Of a stretch of 64,000 bases of DNA, positions 37,701-45,769 are shown piece after piece (within the stretch, counting starts at the first letter, position 1; every line of letters begins with the position of its first letter). A program made the translations under genes and the position numbers. The notes under the pieces are model-generated. The model did not search any database. It was not told the origin of the DNA and saw nothing but the letters and a program-made list of their open reading frames with translations. The DNA is from Shimia sp. CNT1-13L.2. GTDB taxonomy: Bacteria; Pseudomonadota; Alphaproteobacteria; Rhodobacterales; Rhodobacteraceae. The stretch spans positions 169,516-233,515 of the forward strand of contig NZ_JANDJO010000006.1 in NCBI RefSeq assembly GCF_024331145.1. The letters run 5' to 3'.

Positions 37701-38689
37701 ATCCGGGCAATCTCCTCGGCCGTGGCCCGCGTCTCACCGCACACCTGCCATGGCATATTGCTGCCATCGGCTTCCTTGCGCTCGACCTTGGGCCGGATCT
37801 CGCAGTCACCACAGCGCAAATCATCCCCGAACCAGCTCACGATCAGCGACACCGCACCACAGTTCGGCAGTTCGTTCTCAAGCGCGCCAACAGATGTCAC
37901 AAAATCCGTCTGCCCCGACGGGGAATTCACATTGGCACTTTGCGACTGGCCCGGCGCGCCGCTCACGAACACAGGGGTTGTGGCCAGCGCATACTCTCCG
38001 GTGCCCGGCATCAGGGCGACGGCCTTGACCGCATGGGCAATATCGCCCTCTGCCGAATTTTGCTCCTTGTGGGTGGGCCTGCACACTTCAAATGAAAACT
38101 GCGGCACACGGTTCCCGAAGGGCGCAAGCGGCATATCCTCCATGACCACATAAGCCGTGCCGCGATAAGCAGGCACAAGCCCCTCTCCCTCGACCACCTC
38201 GATCAACGGATCGGGCAGTTGCGTCTGCGTCCCCTTGTAGACGCGCATGTTAAGATCACCGGCCGCGACTTCGACACCATCCGCCCAGACCCGCGCAACA
38301 TGGCTGATCTCGCCCTCACACAGCGCGATGGCAAGGGAAACAGTATAGCTATAGTCGCGCACTTCCGGCTGGGGCGCTGCGCCCTTGCCGCCCCCGCTGA
38401 CCGCAACGCTTTCGGCAAAGCGCGTTGCCCAGATCACCTGCCCGCCAATCCGCATCCGACCATAGACTTGCGAAACGGGCCGCCCCTCGGACGCCTGATT
38501 CAGGCGAAACCTCTCGATCTTGCCTGTCTCCACCGCCTGCGTGCCATCCCCAAGGATGCGCTGGTCAATGGCACGACCCAGTGTTGCCCCCGCCAGACGC
38601 CCAATCGCAACCGCCGACAGCCCCGCAACACTGCCCCCGATCGAGCCCCCAATCGCCGCACCGGCAGCCGAAAGAACAAGTGTCGCCAT
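34775..38689 (-). CDS. GTA gp15: baseplate megatron / host-specificity protein
   Basis: The 1,304-residue protein has a hydrophobic N-terminus (ATLVLSAAGAAIGGSIGGSVAG) and a GTA TIM-barrel-like domain (FCIGSEMRGLTRIRG, YAADWSEYFGYHP, VFTEMGCAAVDKG). Phage tail-3-type and C-terminal receptor-binding-like beta domains follow. In RcGTA this protein closes the baseplate. The ATG at 38689 shares a base with the gp14 stop and has GGAGG upstream; an in-frame start at 38740 lies inside gp14. The length equals that of the R. capsulatus protein as I recall it. Confidence 0.93.
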   Translation of the reverse strand: MATLVLSAAGAAIGGSIGGSVAGLSAVAIGRLAGATLGRAIDQRILGDGTQAVETGKIERFRLNQASEGRPVSQVYGRMRIGGQVIWATRFAESVAVSGGGKGAAPQPEVRDYSYTVSLAIALCEGEISHVARVWADGVEVAAGDLNMRVYKGTQTQLPDPLIEVVEGEGLVPAYRGTAYVVMEDMPLAPFGNRVPQFSFEVCRPTHKEQNSAEGDIAHAVKAVALMPGTGEYALATTPVFVSGAPGQSQSANVNSPSGQTDFVTSVGALENELPNCGAVSLIVSWFGDDLRCGDCEIRPKVERKEADGSNMPWQVCGETRATAEEIARIEDRPIYGGTPADAAVIEAIQHLNEEGKSVMFYPFLLMEQLAGNGLADPWSDNADQPVLPWRGRITTSKAAGQAGTPDGMSAAEAEVAAFFGSATASDFTVGEGSVFYSGPQEWRYRRFILHCAALCAAAGGVESFCIGSEMRGLTRIRGAGNQFVAVQALRALVSEVRALLGPDVKLTYAADWSEYFGYHPQDGSGDVFFNLDPLWADPEIAFVGIDNYMPLSDWREDDDHADADWGSVYNPDYLKANIEGGEGYEWFYHSSEARAAQIRTPITDGAHDEPWVFRYKDIANWWGQDHHERIGGVRQEDPTDWVPQSKPIVFTEMGCAAVDKGTNQPNKFLDPKSSESSLPRYSDGRRDDHIQAQYLRAMISYWGNSENNPVSEIYGARMVDMSRAHVWAWDARPFPFFPNSRDLWSDGASYARGHWINGRSATRPLASVVAEICLRSDMPHFDVSQLHGVVQGYVVGEVSDARSALQPLMMQHGFDAVERDGVIKFIMRAGQDVHVLDTDRFAVSEDIDGTVDRQRDAEAETTGRVRVQFVEADGDFAALAEEAVLPEDATHGITGTELPISMGRAEGRQIAERWLSEARVARERARFALPPSVLNIGAGDVVNLKGDGGPFRIERIEQGHYQIAEAVQIEASVYKPTGYEDQTASTRPFAAPVPVLPLFMDLPLLSGDETPHAPHLAVTATPWPGSVAVYGSDRDANYALTQLATKRATIGVTESALWRAPTGLWDEGPVLQVKLLSGAFEGVDPAALLAGGNAAVLGDGTPGNWEVFQFRDAELVAQDTWWLRGRLRGQLGTDAFVPEVWPLGSWVVLLDKTVEQLDLAPSTRGRQRHYRIGPAQRGYDDPSYLHQTHAFAGAGLRPYSPCHLSATAHGSGDLAVTWVRRTRFDGDEWEVPEVPLNEEREAYALRVLKDGALVREEEVSQQGWDYTVADQSADGIVPPYEIQVAQVSGRFGPGPFASLTISA

Positions 38690-39123
38690 CACGCACCCTC
38701 CAATGGAAATGAAAACCGCGCCACGATCCGGCGGCGCCACGGTGTGCTCAGCGCACTTTCGGCAACGGCCCGTCCGGCATAGGCATGAATGAAACTCGCC
38801 CTCGCGCCGGTCCGCCCCGCAATCCCCAGATGCTTGGCAACGCTGCCCGCCCGCATCCGGAACAGAAGAACATCGCCCGGGGCCTCTTCCTCAAGCGGCT
38901 TGGCAACCAGCCAGCGCGCCGCCGCCTGCCACAGAACCTCGTCCCCCTGAGGCTCGGACCAGTCCATCGTGTAGGCAGGCACGGGTTCGGGCAAACGACC
39001 GTTCAAAGACTGCCAAACCCCAAGCACCAGCCCAAGACAATCGCAGCCTGCGCCCTTCACGGCGCACTGATGCCGATAGGGTGTACCAATCCACTCCCGC
39101 GCCAGGGACACAACCGCCGTCAT
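38689..39123 (-). CDS. GTA gp14: NlpC/P60-like cell-wall peptidase
   Basis: The 144-residue protein has the NlpC/P60 motif GAGCDCLGLVLGVW, with likely catalytic Cys29 and a His in VAKHLGIAG about 70 residues later. In phages and GTAs it cuts peptidoglycan during DNA delivery. The ATG overlaps the gp13 stop as ATGA, which selects 39123 over the longer in-frame start at 39180. Confidence 0.9.
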   Translation of the reverse strand: MTAVVSLAREWIGTPYRHQCAVKGAGCDCLGLVLGVWQSLNGRLPEPVPAYTMDWSEPQGDEVLWQAAARWLVAKPLEEEAPGDVLLFRMRAGSVAKHLGIAGRTGARASFIHAYAGRAVAESALSTPWRRRIVARFSFPLEGA

Positions 39124-40010
39124 CCCCGCAGGCTCCCACCGGTGTTCACGCTGCTCTGCTTGGGATAGCTCATCTGCCAATCCTCGCCCGGAATGTCAGG
39201 AAATCCCCGAAAGTTGAGCTGATTGGCGAACTTCAGACGGCAGGTCTCAAACCGCTTGTCACACCCCGCATCCAACCGCACCTCGTCCCCAGCGTTGATA
39301 CTGGCCCGGATCGGCTCCCACAGTTCCACAACGCGCCTGCCATCCGCCTCAAACGCATCCCGTTTGATCATCCCCCGCAAACCAGCGGCCTCTCCCGAAT
39401 GCAAGGAAAGCGCCCCACGGGTGAACCAACCGTCCTCAAACCCCGCAAGGCTTGCCCAGCGAAACACGCGGCCCTCCTGCACCTCTTCAACGGTCAGCAG
39501 CGTATGATAACCCGCCCCGTCCAGATCAAAGCCACAGGCGGCATCCCCCAACACAGCCGTACAAGGTTTCTGGTAAACGCGCCCGATGGGACGGTTCAGC
39601 ATCTCGCTCAGGCCCCGCAACTCGGCGCGAAAGGCACCGCCCGCACGGGTCAAAGCGCCGATCTGCCCACGAAACACCAGGCTGCGCTCGGTCACGTCCC
39701 CCCAGTTCACCAGCCAGCAGCTCACATCGGCCCCGTCCAGACGGCCGGCCTCGATATCGGTCTCGGTGATCCCCGCATCGCTCAGCGCGCCAAGTGCCTC
39801 GGAGTTGTCGATCGACAACCCGGTCGCCTGTTCAATCGCCAGCGCCGTCAAACCGGTCTCTGCCTTGAAAACAAACCCTTCGAACGCAAGATCGCAATCA
39901 TGCTCGGTGAACCCGTATCGCAGACCATCCGAGCGGCGAATGCCCCAACAGCGGGCCACCGTGGTCAACCCCGTTTGCAGATGCGCCTGCAATGCCTCCT
40001 GAAGCGCCAT
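39120..40010 (-). CDS. GTA gp13: tail hub protein (DUF2163 / BR0599)
   Basis: The 296-residue protein has a DUF2163 N-part and a C-terminal BR0599-like domain. Four cysteines, Cys150 and Cys159 (KPCTAVLGDAACGF) and Cys250 and Cys257 (GCDKRFETCRLKF), make the spacing seen in tail-hub proteins that hold an iron-sulfur cluster, such as lambda gpL. It joins the tail tube to the baseplate. It overlaps gp14 by four bases and gp12 by one. Confidence 0.92.
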   Translation of the reverse strand: MALQEALQAHLQTGLTTVARCWGIRRSDGLRYGFTEHDCDLAFEGFVFKAETGLTALAIEQATGLSIDNSEALGALSDAGITETDIEAGRLDGADVSCWLVNWGDVTERSLVFRGQIGALTRAGGAFRAELRGLSEMLNRPIGRVYQKPCTAVLGDAACGFDLDGAGYHTLLTVEEVQEGRVFRWASLAGFEDGWFTRGALSLHSGEAAGLRGMIKRDAFEADGRRVVELWEPIRASINAGDEVRLDAGCDKRFETCRLKFANQLNFRGFPDIPGEDWQMSYPKQSSVNTGGSLRG

Positions 40011-40642
40011 CAGACCCGCACCTCGACAACCGGCACATTAGGCACATCGCCCGCCTGGAAACTCGCCACGCTTGTCTGGATGCGATCCGTGTCAAACCGC
40101 ACCGGCACATCAAATTCGAACCCTGCGGTGATCTCGCGCCCCTCGTCGGGGATCTTGTCGAAGGTCACGACCCCCGTGGCGACATCCACTTCATAGTGCA
40201 CGCCCTCGAACATCTCGTCCCCCTCGATACCCATGCGCACCGTACCGGCGACCGGCTTGCAGATCGGGCGGTCATAGCGCCCCTCGCCCGACACATAGGT
40301 TTTCTGAAGGGCGAAACTGGCCCTCTCGCCATCCGCAACGGCAATGGTCTGATCCCGGTATCCCACCTCGCCCGAAGCAGGGCAGGATTTGAAATCCGAC
40401 CAGTCTTTCCAGCGAAATCCGTAAAGCTGCCCGCGTCGTGCTTCGAAAAAGGCGATCAGCTGCTCGACATCATCCAGGCTGCGCATCCCCACACCCGCAT
40501 CATAGCGGCGGCGTGAGTGCGCCCAGGGCGTGTTGCGCTCTTCGAAGCCATTGGCCAGCGTCACCACATCCGTGCGCCGCTCCGGCCCCCCAACAGACCC
40601 GAAACTCAGGCTGGCCGGAAACCGCACCTCATGAAATCCCAT
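40010..40642 (-). CDS. GTA gp12: distal tail protein (DUF2460)
   Basis: The 210-residue protein matches the DUF2460 pattern: FHEVRFPASLSFGSVGGPER, ANGFEERNTPWAHSRRRYD, and FFEARRGQLYGFRWKDWSDFKSC-like segments. It forms the distal tail ring in RcGTA. Its stop overlaps the gp13 start by one base. Confidence 0.93.
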   Translation of the reverse strand: MGFHEVRFPASLSFGSVGGPERRTDVVTLANGFEERNTPWAHSRRRYDAGVGMRSLDDVEQLIAFFEARRGQLYGFRWKDWSDFKSCPASGEVGYRDQTIAVADGERASFALQKTYVSGEGRYDRPICKPVAGTVRMGIEGDEMFEGVHYEVDVATGVVTFDKIPDEGREITAGFEFDVPVRFDTDRIQTSVASFQAGDVPNVPVVEVRV

Positions 40643-40657
40643 GTCACATTCCTCCGA

Positions 40658-41320
40658 TCAAAGGTTGCGCTGCCCGCGCCCCAGAACACGCCCCATCTGC
40701 GCAGCGATCTGCCCCGATGAGCGGCGGAAGCTCTCGGCATCCGGCGTCTGGATGTTCATCACAACGTTGACGGCACGCCCGCTTCCCGCCGCCTGCACCC
40801 CAAGCCGCCCGTCGGGACCACGCGCCAGCGGCATCACGGCTTCCGGTCCGGCCTCGCCCATCAACCCGATACCGCCCCGCATCGGAAAAGTGGTCGCGCC
40901 CGTCACAACGCCCCCCTTGGCAAAAGGCATCACGCGCCCCTGCACAAAGCTGCCGCCCTGTTCGAATGGCAGAATGTTCTGCACAAGGCCGCCAATACCG
41001 TTTGCGATCATGCCGCCGAAATGGTCGGTAACGGGGCGCAGCGCCGCATTATAGGCGGTGTTCATCATGGTCCGCGCCATCCGGTCCAAAGTCTCCGACA
41101 GGCTGTCTCCGTCAAACACCAGCCCCTCAAAGGCCTTGCGCAATCCACGGCTCAGACCACGTTCCAGCGTCTTCACGTCCTGTCCCGTTGCCGACAGGGA
41201 ACGCCGCATCGTGCGCAACTCCGTGTCGAAGCTCGCGGCGACCGATGTGGCCTGGGCCAAATTGGCTTCAAGCGCGTCTACCTGGTCGGCGAAGTCATCC
41301 AATCCATCGCTCTCAGTCAT
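40658..41320 (-). CDS. GTA gp11: short tape measure protein
   Basis: The 220-residue protein has a coiled N-terminal half, a GRVMPFAKGGVVTGATTFPM segment, and MGEAGPEAVMPLARGPDG, the motif common at the end of phage tape measure proteins. It fills the short tail tube. It overlaps gp10.1 by eight bases; the ATG at 41320 is preferred over an in-frame start at 41377. Confidence 0.9.
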   Translation of the reverse strand: MTESDGLDDFADQVDALEANLAQATSVAASFDTELRTMRRSLSATGQDVKTLERGLSRGLRKAFEGLVFDGDSLSETLDRMARTMMNTAYNAALRPVTDHFGGMIANGIGGLVQNILPFEQGGSFVQGRVMPFAKGGVVTGATTFPMRGGIGLMGEAGPEAVMPLARGPDGRLGVQAAGSGRAVNVVMNIQTPDAESFRRSSGQIAAQMGRVLGRGQRNL

Positions 41321-41516
41321 TGTCCTGTCCTTCCCTCCTGTCAGGATAAGCGGCAAGCAGGGCATCCAGCCCGGCACGATCCATCGTCTGCGCCGCGCCC
41401 CGTCTTCCCAGCATCAGGTTCAACTCAGCGGGCGTAAGCGCCCAGAACTCGGAAGGTCGCAGACCCAACCCTTGCAGGCCCACGCGCATCAGCCCCAGCC
41501 AATCAAGACCCGCCAT
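41313..41516 (-). CDS. GTA gp10.1: tail assembly chaperone-like protein
   Basis: The 67-residue protein reads MAGLDWLGLMRVGLQGLG-LRPSEFWALTPAEL..., the pattern of the small phage tail assembly chaperone (TAC_6) located between gp10 and gp11. The ATG at 41516 overlaps the end of gp10 by 14 bases. The longer in-frame extension to 41642 runs deep into gp10 and is low-complexity, so it was rejected. Confidence 0.8.
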   Translation of the reverse strand: MAGLDWLGLMRVGLQGLGLRPSEFWALTPAELNLMLGRRGAAQTMDRAGLDALLAAYPDRREGQDND

Positions 41517-41835
41517 CAGCCCCGTCCGGTACAGCAAAAGCCCGCGCCAAAAGATCGGCCGCCACCTTCGCGGCCTGCATCGGCCCGCCCGCGATCTCGG
41601 CCTGCAACAGATCCCGCGCGGTCCCCTGCCAGCCGCCACCACGCAATCCGGCCACGATCAGCGCAAGAACATCTCGCGTCTGAAACCGCCCACCTTCGAA
41701 CCGCTCTACGAGGCCAACCAAGGTTTCACTCTCGAGACCCGCCTCCAGCTCGGCCAGCGCCCCAAGCGTCAGCTTGAGAACATGCCGCTGGCCATCGATC
41801 TCCAGCGCCACCTCACCGGCCCAAGGGTTCACCAT
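41503..41835 (-). CDS. GTA gp10: tail assembly chaperone (TAC_11)
   Basis: The 110-residue protein has the GTA gp10 pattern: VNPWAGEVALEIDGQRHVL, LTLGALAELEAGL and the RDVLALIVAGLRGGG segment. It helps tail-tube assembly. The ATG at 41835 lies just after the gp9 stop; a GTG six bases upstream is an alternative. Confidence 0.88.
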   Translation of the reverse strand: MVNPWAGEVALEIDGQRHVLKLTLGALAELEAGLESETLVGLVERFEGGRFQTRDVLALIVAGLRGGGWQGTARDLLQAEIAGGPMQAAKVAADLLARAFAVPDGADGGS

Positions 41836-41837
41836 GC

Positions 41838-42251
41838 TCACAGCGCCACGAAGGACAGCGCCCCGGCAGAGGCCATCGACATCTCGTAGGTCGCCTCACC
41901 GTTGTGGCTGCCTGCGTATTCGATCGCCGTCATCTGGAACGGCCCTTCGACGACGCCGAAATCGGGAATGATGACCTGGAAACCGGGGGTTTCACCGTCA
42001 AAGAAAATCTGGCGCGCGCGTTCGTCTGTATTGGCGTCCTTGAACACGCCCGAACCGGAAATCGCCGCCGATTTCACCCCTGCGCCTGACAGCAGTTCAC
42101 GCCATCCCCCCTGGCTCTCAAGGCTGGTGACATCAACGCTTTCGGCATTGAAACTCACCCGCGTCGCCCGCAGCCCCGCGATTGTCTCGAACTGACCATC
42201 TCCGGTCAGGTCCACTTTGATCAGAAGATCCTTGCCATTCTGGGCACCCAT
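41838..42251 (-). CDS. GTA gp9: major tail protein
   Basis: The 137-residue protein has the TP901-1-like major tail pattern: GAQNGKDLLIKVD, RATRVSFNAESVDVTSLES and ERARQIFFDGETPGFQV. It builds the tail tube. GGAG lies eight bases before the ATG at 42251; a GTG nine bases upstream is a weaker alternative. It is the first gene downstream of the frameshifted gp8. Confidence 0.93.
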   Translation of the reverse strand: MGAQNGKDLLIKVDLTGDGQFETIAGLRATRVSFNAESVDVTSLESQGGWRELLSGAGVKSAAISGSGVFKDANTDERARQIFFDGETPGFQVIIPDFGVVEGPFQMTAIEYAGSHNGEATYEMSMASAGALSFVAL

Positions 42252-42272
42252 ATTCGTCACTCCGATATGTTG

Positions 42273-42682
42273 TTAATCGTCTTCGACACGTGCATGAAAC
42301 CGCAGGTCGATCCTGCGCTGGTTGTCGCTACCAACCCGTTTCGCCACCGCGCGTTGGAAATTCAGGAACACCAGTCGTCCCCGCGAAAGCGTGAGGTCCG
42401 CCCCCTGCAGCGCATCGCAAACCGCGGCCGCCACGGCCTTGGCTTCGGCAAATCCAGCCGCCTGCGAGACCACCGAAATGATCAGGCGATGCTCTGCGCC
42501 CGTACCCGACCCATCAGACCGATCCAAAGCGGTCTCTGCGCCCAGGACAAGATAGGTCGCTGGCAAATCACCCGCAGGAAGCGCGTCATACACCGCCCCC
42601 CAAGAAGTGAGGAAAGCATCGTATCTGCTTGTAAAAAATCATATATTGCCAATTGAAGCGCGGCAGAAACACCATAGCTCAT
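42273..42682 (-). pseudogene. GTA gp8: tail terminator (DUF3168), split by a one-base frameshift
   Basis: The N-terminal part (MSYGVSAALQLAIYD...) and the C-terminal part (VYDALPAGDLPATYLVLG...FHARVEDD) are in different frames. The switch falls at a run of six G on the coding strand (plus-strand C-run at 42596-42601). One extra G would give a continuous 136-residue protein of the usual DUF3168 type. As written, the first frame ends 45 residues of off-frame sequence later. The cause may be a real deletion, a read error in the homopolymer, or programmed -1 slippage. The family's role is to cap the tail tube at the head side. Confidence 0.85.
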
Positions 42683-43017
42683 ACCACCACCTCTTCTGTC
42701 GTCTCACACCTCAGATAGCGGCCAGCCGCATCATGCTCGGCAACGGCAAGGACCGTGAAAACACGGTTTCCTTCGCGAAACCGCATCCCCGGCACCGGGC
42801 GCGACGACTGTCCAACAGGTGCCGCACGCAGGATGATCCGATAGCGCGTAGTTGAAAGCGTGACGTCACCGCCATCGCGTTCGCGACCGCTGCGTGCCGT
42901 CACCTCGGCCCAAACCAGACCCAGCGCCTGCCAGGTCTCGGCATAGCCACCGGCCCCATCGGCCACCCGTTCGACCGCCTCCAGCGTCAGCTGGCGGGAA
43001 AGAAGCACCCGGCTCAT
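42679..43017 (-). CDS. GTA gp7: head-tail adaptor (head closure)
   Basis: The 112-residue protein is a small beta-rich head-tail joining protein with VWAEVTARSGRER and TRYRIILRAAPV segments of the Phage_H_T_join type. It overlaps gp6 by four bases (ATGA) and gp8 by four bases. Confidence 0.88.
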   Translation of the reverse strand: MSRVLLSRQLTLEAVERVADGAGGYAETWQALGLVWAEVTARSGRERDGGDVTLSTTRYRIILRAAPVGQSSRPVPGMRFREGNRVFTVLAVAEHDAAGRYLRCETTEEVVV

Positions 43018-43607
43018 CGCGTGCCCCCCAGACGCACGGGACGGTACCGCTCGATCAGGCTGCTCACGCCAAAAGGCATACAGCCGCTACACAGCGCGGT
43101 TTCATCGCGGTACTCATAGTAATGCGCCGCCAGCAGGAAGACTGCCTGCCGCAGATCGACGGGAACGTCCTCCCATGCCGCGCCAAAACCGGCGTCAAAT
43201 CTGATTTCGACCTGCCCGTTGTGCGGCACCGATGGCAGGCATCCCCCCACCGGGCGCAGTTCGGGCGTCAGGCCGTCAGCAATAAGGCGATAGGCGCTTG
43301 GCGCCACAACCGCATCATCACCGGCCGCATCAACCAGCGACACCGAAGTCACGGTGCTGACCGGGGCCACGGGCAAACCCTGCCCCTGTTCGTTGCGCCA
43401 GTCTTGCAGCGTCCACAGGAACGACCGCACGATCAGAACCTTTCCGGTCCGCGCCTCGATCGCCGCCATGGCCGCCCGAAGGAAGCTTTCCAGAACACCG
43501 TCCTGAAGGCTGTCCTTGGAAAACCCGCTACCCAATCTCAGATGGGCCTTGAACTGTGCAACCGGAAGCACCGCCAGGGGCACAGATGTCTCTTCGACTA
43601 ACATCAT
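43014..43607 (-). CDS. GTA gp6: head-tail connector
   Basis: The 197-residue protein has the gp6-like connector pattern: AQFKAHLRLG, LESFLRAAMAAIEARTGKVLI and VPVDLRQAVFLLAAHYYEYRD. It links portal to adaptor. GGAG lies seven bases before the ATG at 43607; a second ATG follows at once. The longer in-frame start at 43691 was rejected. Confidence 0.9.
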   Translation of the reverse strand: MMLVEETSVPLAVLPVAQFKAHLRLGSGFSKDSLQDGVLESFLRAAMAAIEARTGKVLIVRSFLWTLQDWRNEQGQGLPVAPVSTVTSVSLVDAAGDDAVVAPSAYRLIADGLTPELRPVGGCLPSVPHNGQVEIRFDAGFGAAWEDVPVDLRQAVFLLAAHYYEYRDETALCSGCMPFGVSSLIERYRPVRLGGTR

Positions 43608-43748
43608 GGAAAAACTCCGGAAACTCTCTTCCCTCCGACAATTCGGGCGCGCGCCACTCGCACCGATCCGGCCGAGGGGACTGCCTGACAACGCCTAAAC
43701 GTGGCGCACGCCCGGGCAAGGCGGTCGAACCGCCCTGCCTTGCGCTCA

Positions 43749-44930
43749 TCAAGTTGACGAGAACTTCACGAACTTGATCGCCGCGAAATCGCTCACGTCG
43801 CCGCCAATGCGCTTGGTCGCATAGAACAGCACATGCGGCTTGGCGCTGAACGGATCACGCAGCACGCGCAGGTCCGGACGTTCCGCAATCGTGTAGCCGG
43901 CCGCAAAGTCACCAAAGGCGATCGCATTGGCACCTGCCGCGATGTCCGGCATGTCTTCGGCAATCATCACCGGATAGCCCAACAGACGCGCGGGTTCACC
44001 CGCGGCCAGGCTGTCAGCCCAGAGGAAACGGCCGTCGTTGTCCTTCAGCTTGCGTACCGCACCGGCAGTTTTGGAGTTCATCACAAAGCTCGCATTGGCG
44101 CGATAGTCCGCCCCCAGCGCATAGATCACGTCGATCAGCGCATCACCGTCGGCGAACTGACCATCGATGCCCGTCGCGACATAGCCAAGGTTGCCCCAGC
44201 TCCAGCTGTCATCAGCCACAATCGGGTGCGACATGAAGCCCGTCGGCTTGTCGATGCCGTCACCGTTCACAAAGGCCGCGGCCTCAGCACGGGCGAACTT
44301 GTCAGCGATACGCCCGGCCAGCCAGCCTTCGATGTCAAAGGCACTGTCATCCAGCAGACGCTGCGAGGCCTTCGGAAGCGCCGACAACTCGTGCAGGCCA
44401 ATCGTGATACGCTCGATGTTCGGCGTACCGGTCTCGGTGGTGCTGGTGGTCTCGTCCGCCCAGCCCGCGCCCGCATCCGAAGTGTCGATCAGCACGTCAT
44501 AGGACGTGGCCTCGACATTCACCACATTGGCAATCGAACGGATCGAGGCCGTGGTGTTCAGCACCGACCGGATGGTGTCCGCCGTCTGGGGGTCCACCAG
44601 GTACCCGCCGTCACTGTTGACAGCCGTCGACATCGATTTGCCCTCAAGATCAAGGCCGCGCAGCGCGTCGTCCTCGCCCGAACGCAGATAGGCGGTGAAC
44701 GCCTTTTGATGCGGGGCGTCAAAATCGGTTGCGGCCGCCAGCGCGGGCCGTGCGATAGTCTGAGATTTGCGATCAAGCATGGTCAATTGCTCTTCCTGTT
44801 TCTTAAGTCGCGCGTGAATATCATCTTTGAAGTCACTGAAGTCGCGCATAAAACCCTGCACTGAGGACTTCACCTCGGCTGCCAGAGACACGCCTTCTCC
44901 GGCCCGAGCCTTCGTCTCGGTCTTACCCAT
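43749..44930 (-). CDS. GTA gp5: major capsid protein (HK97 fold)
   Basis: The 393-residue protein has an N-terminal coiled scaffolding-like delta domain (VKSSVQGFMRDFSDFKDDI) of about 100 residues, removed by gp4. The HK97-fold body follows, with GGYLVDPQTADTIRSVLNTTASIRSIA and the C-terminal RIGGDVSDFAAIKFVKF. GAGG precedes the ATG. It is complete and follows the protease gene by 22 bases. Confidence 0.95.
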   Translation of the reverse strand: MGKTETKARAGEGVSLAAEVKSSVQGFMRDFSDFKDDIHARLKKQEEQLTMLDRKSQTIARPALAAATDFDAPHQKAFTAYLRSGEDDALRGLDLEGKSMSTAVNSDGGYLVDPQTADTIRSVLNTTASIRSIANVVNVEATSYDVLIDTSDAGAGWADETTSTTETGTPNIERITIGLHELSALPKASQRLLDDSAFDIEGWLAGRIADKFARAEAAAFVNGDGIDKPTGFMSHPIVADDSWSWGNLGYVATGIDGQFADGDALIDVIYALGADYRANASFVMNSKTAGAVRKLKDNDGRFLWADSLAAGEPARLLGYPVMIAEDMPDIAAGANAIAFGDFAAGYTIAERPDLRVLRDPFSAKPHVLFYATKRIGGDVSDFAAIKFVKFSST

Positions 44931-44952
44931 CCATTTTTCCTCGAACCTTGAG

Positions 44953-45519
44953 TTACGCCGGACGCGACTCGCGCCTCAGCTCCCGGCGGGCGCCCTCGAA
45001 GGCCGCCGCCATCTCCCGCAGTGTCTGCGCCTCGGGGCTCTCCCCCTTGGCCGACACACGCGCACTGGGCAGCATCGGAAAGGTCACCAATGAGACCTCC
45101 CAAAGCTCCAGTTCCTGCAAGAGCCGCTCGCCCTTGGTGTTCTTTGTTGCCCGCAGCGTGCGATAGCCGATCGACAGCCCGTCAATCGCCCCCGCACCGA
45201 TCAGCGCGGCCGCCTCGCGGGCCTTGGCGACATCCGGCAGAAGCCGCCCCTTGACCCACAGTCCCCTGTCATCCTCGCGCACCTCTTCCCAGACGCCAAT
45301 CGGCTGCGCCGGATCGTGCTGCCAGAGCATCTTGACGGCCCGTCCCTCTGCCAGCAGCGTCCTGAGCGATGTCGCATAGGCGCCTTTTGCCACTACATCG
45401 CCCCCCTGATCGGCCTTGCCGAACAGGCTGGCATAGCCTTCGATCACGTTCTCGTCCTGCATCGAAATCGCCGCCCCAAAGCGCGCGAACTTGTGCTCCA
45501 ACCCCGTATCCACCTGCAT
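44953..45519 (-). CDS. GTA gp4: prohead protease (HK97 family)
   Basis: The 188-residue protein has the U35 prohead protease pattern: EGYASLFGKADQGGDVVAKGAY, KMLWQHDPAQPIGVWEE with the catalytic His, and GLSIGYRT with the catalytic Ser near residue 115. It trims the capsid protein during maturation. Confidence 0.93.
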   Translation of the reverse strand: MQVDTGLEHKFARFGAAISMQDENVIEGYASLFGKADQGGDVVAKGAYATSLRTLLAEGRAVKMLWQHDPAQPIGVWEEVREDDRGLWVKGRLLPDVAKAREAAALIGAGAIDGLSIGYRTLRATKNTKGERLLQELELWEVSLVTFPMLPSARVSAKGESPEAQTLREMAAAFEGARRELRRESRPA

Positions 45520-45538
45520 GTTCCGTCCTCTCGTATCC

Positions 45539-45769
45539 CTAGGGGGTGACTGTCAGAAGCGATTGAAGCGCCTGCGCCAGGATCACCCCGACCACCCCGT
45601 AAACCGTTAACCAAAGCCGTTTCTCCAGCCGCTCGATCAACGCCTCGATCTTGTCCAAACGCCGGTTCAGACTGTCGAACTGCAACTTGGCCACCCGCTC
45701 GTGCGCTTCCAGCCGCAAGGCAGGCGCACAGTCAAAAGCCTCGAACCCAAACCGCTTGCCATCACTCAT
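45539..45769 (-). CDS. GTA gp3.5: small head-formation protein
   Basis: The 76-residue protein reads FDCAPALRLEAHERVAKLQ, then a coiled coil (LNRRLDKIEALIERLEKRL) and a membrane-like C-terminal helix (VYGVVGVILAQALQSLL). This is the layout of the small gene between portal and protease in RcGTA. The ATG at 45769 overlaps the gp3 stop by eight bases; ATG 45781 is an alternative. Its exact role is unclear. Confidence 0.8.
   Translation of the reverse strand: MSDGKRFGFEAFDCAPALRLEAHERVAKLQFDSLNRRLDKIEALIERLEKRLWLTVYGVVGVILAQALQSLLTVTP

Noticed and set aside
42596..42601. Programmed -1 frameshift as the preferred explanation for gp8
   Set aside because: No downstream stimulatory structure was recognised, and known phage cases involve the tail chaperone genes rather than the terminator; it is kept only as an alternative.
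42482..42682. Independent 66-residue protein in front of gp8
   Set aside because: Its first ~29 residues are the N-terminus of the DUF3168 protein, and the rest is off-frame sequence after the G-run.
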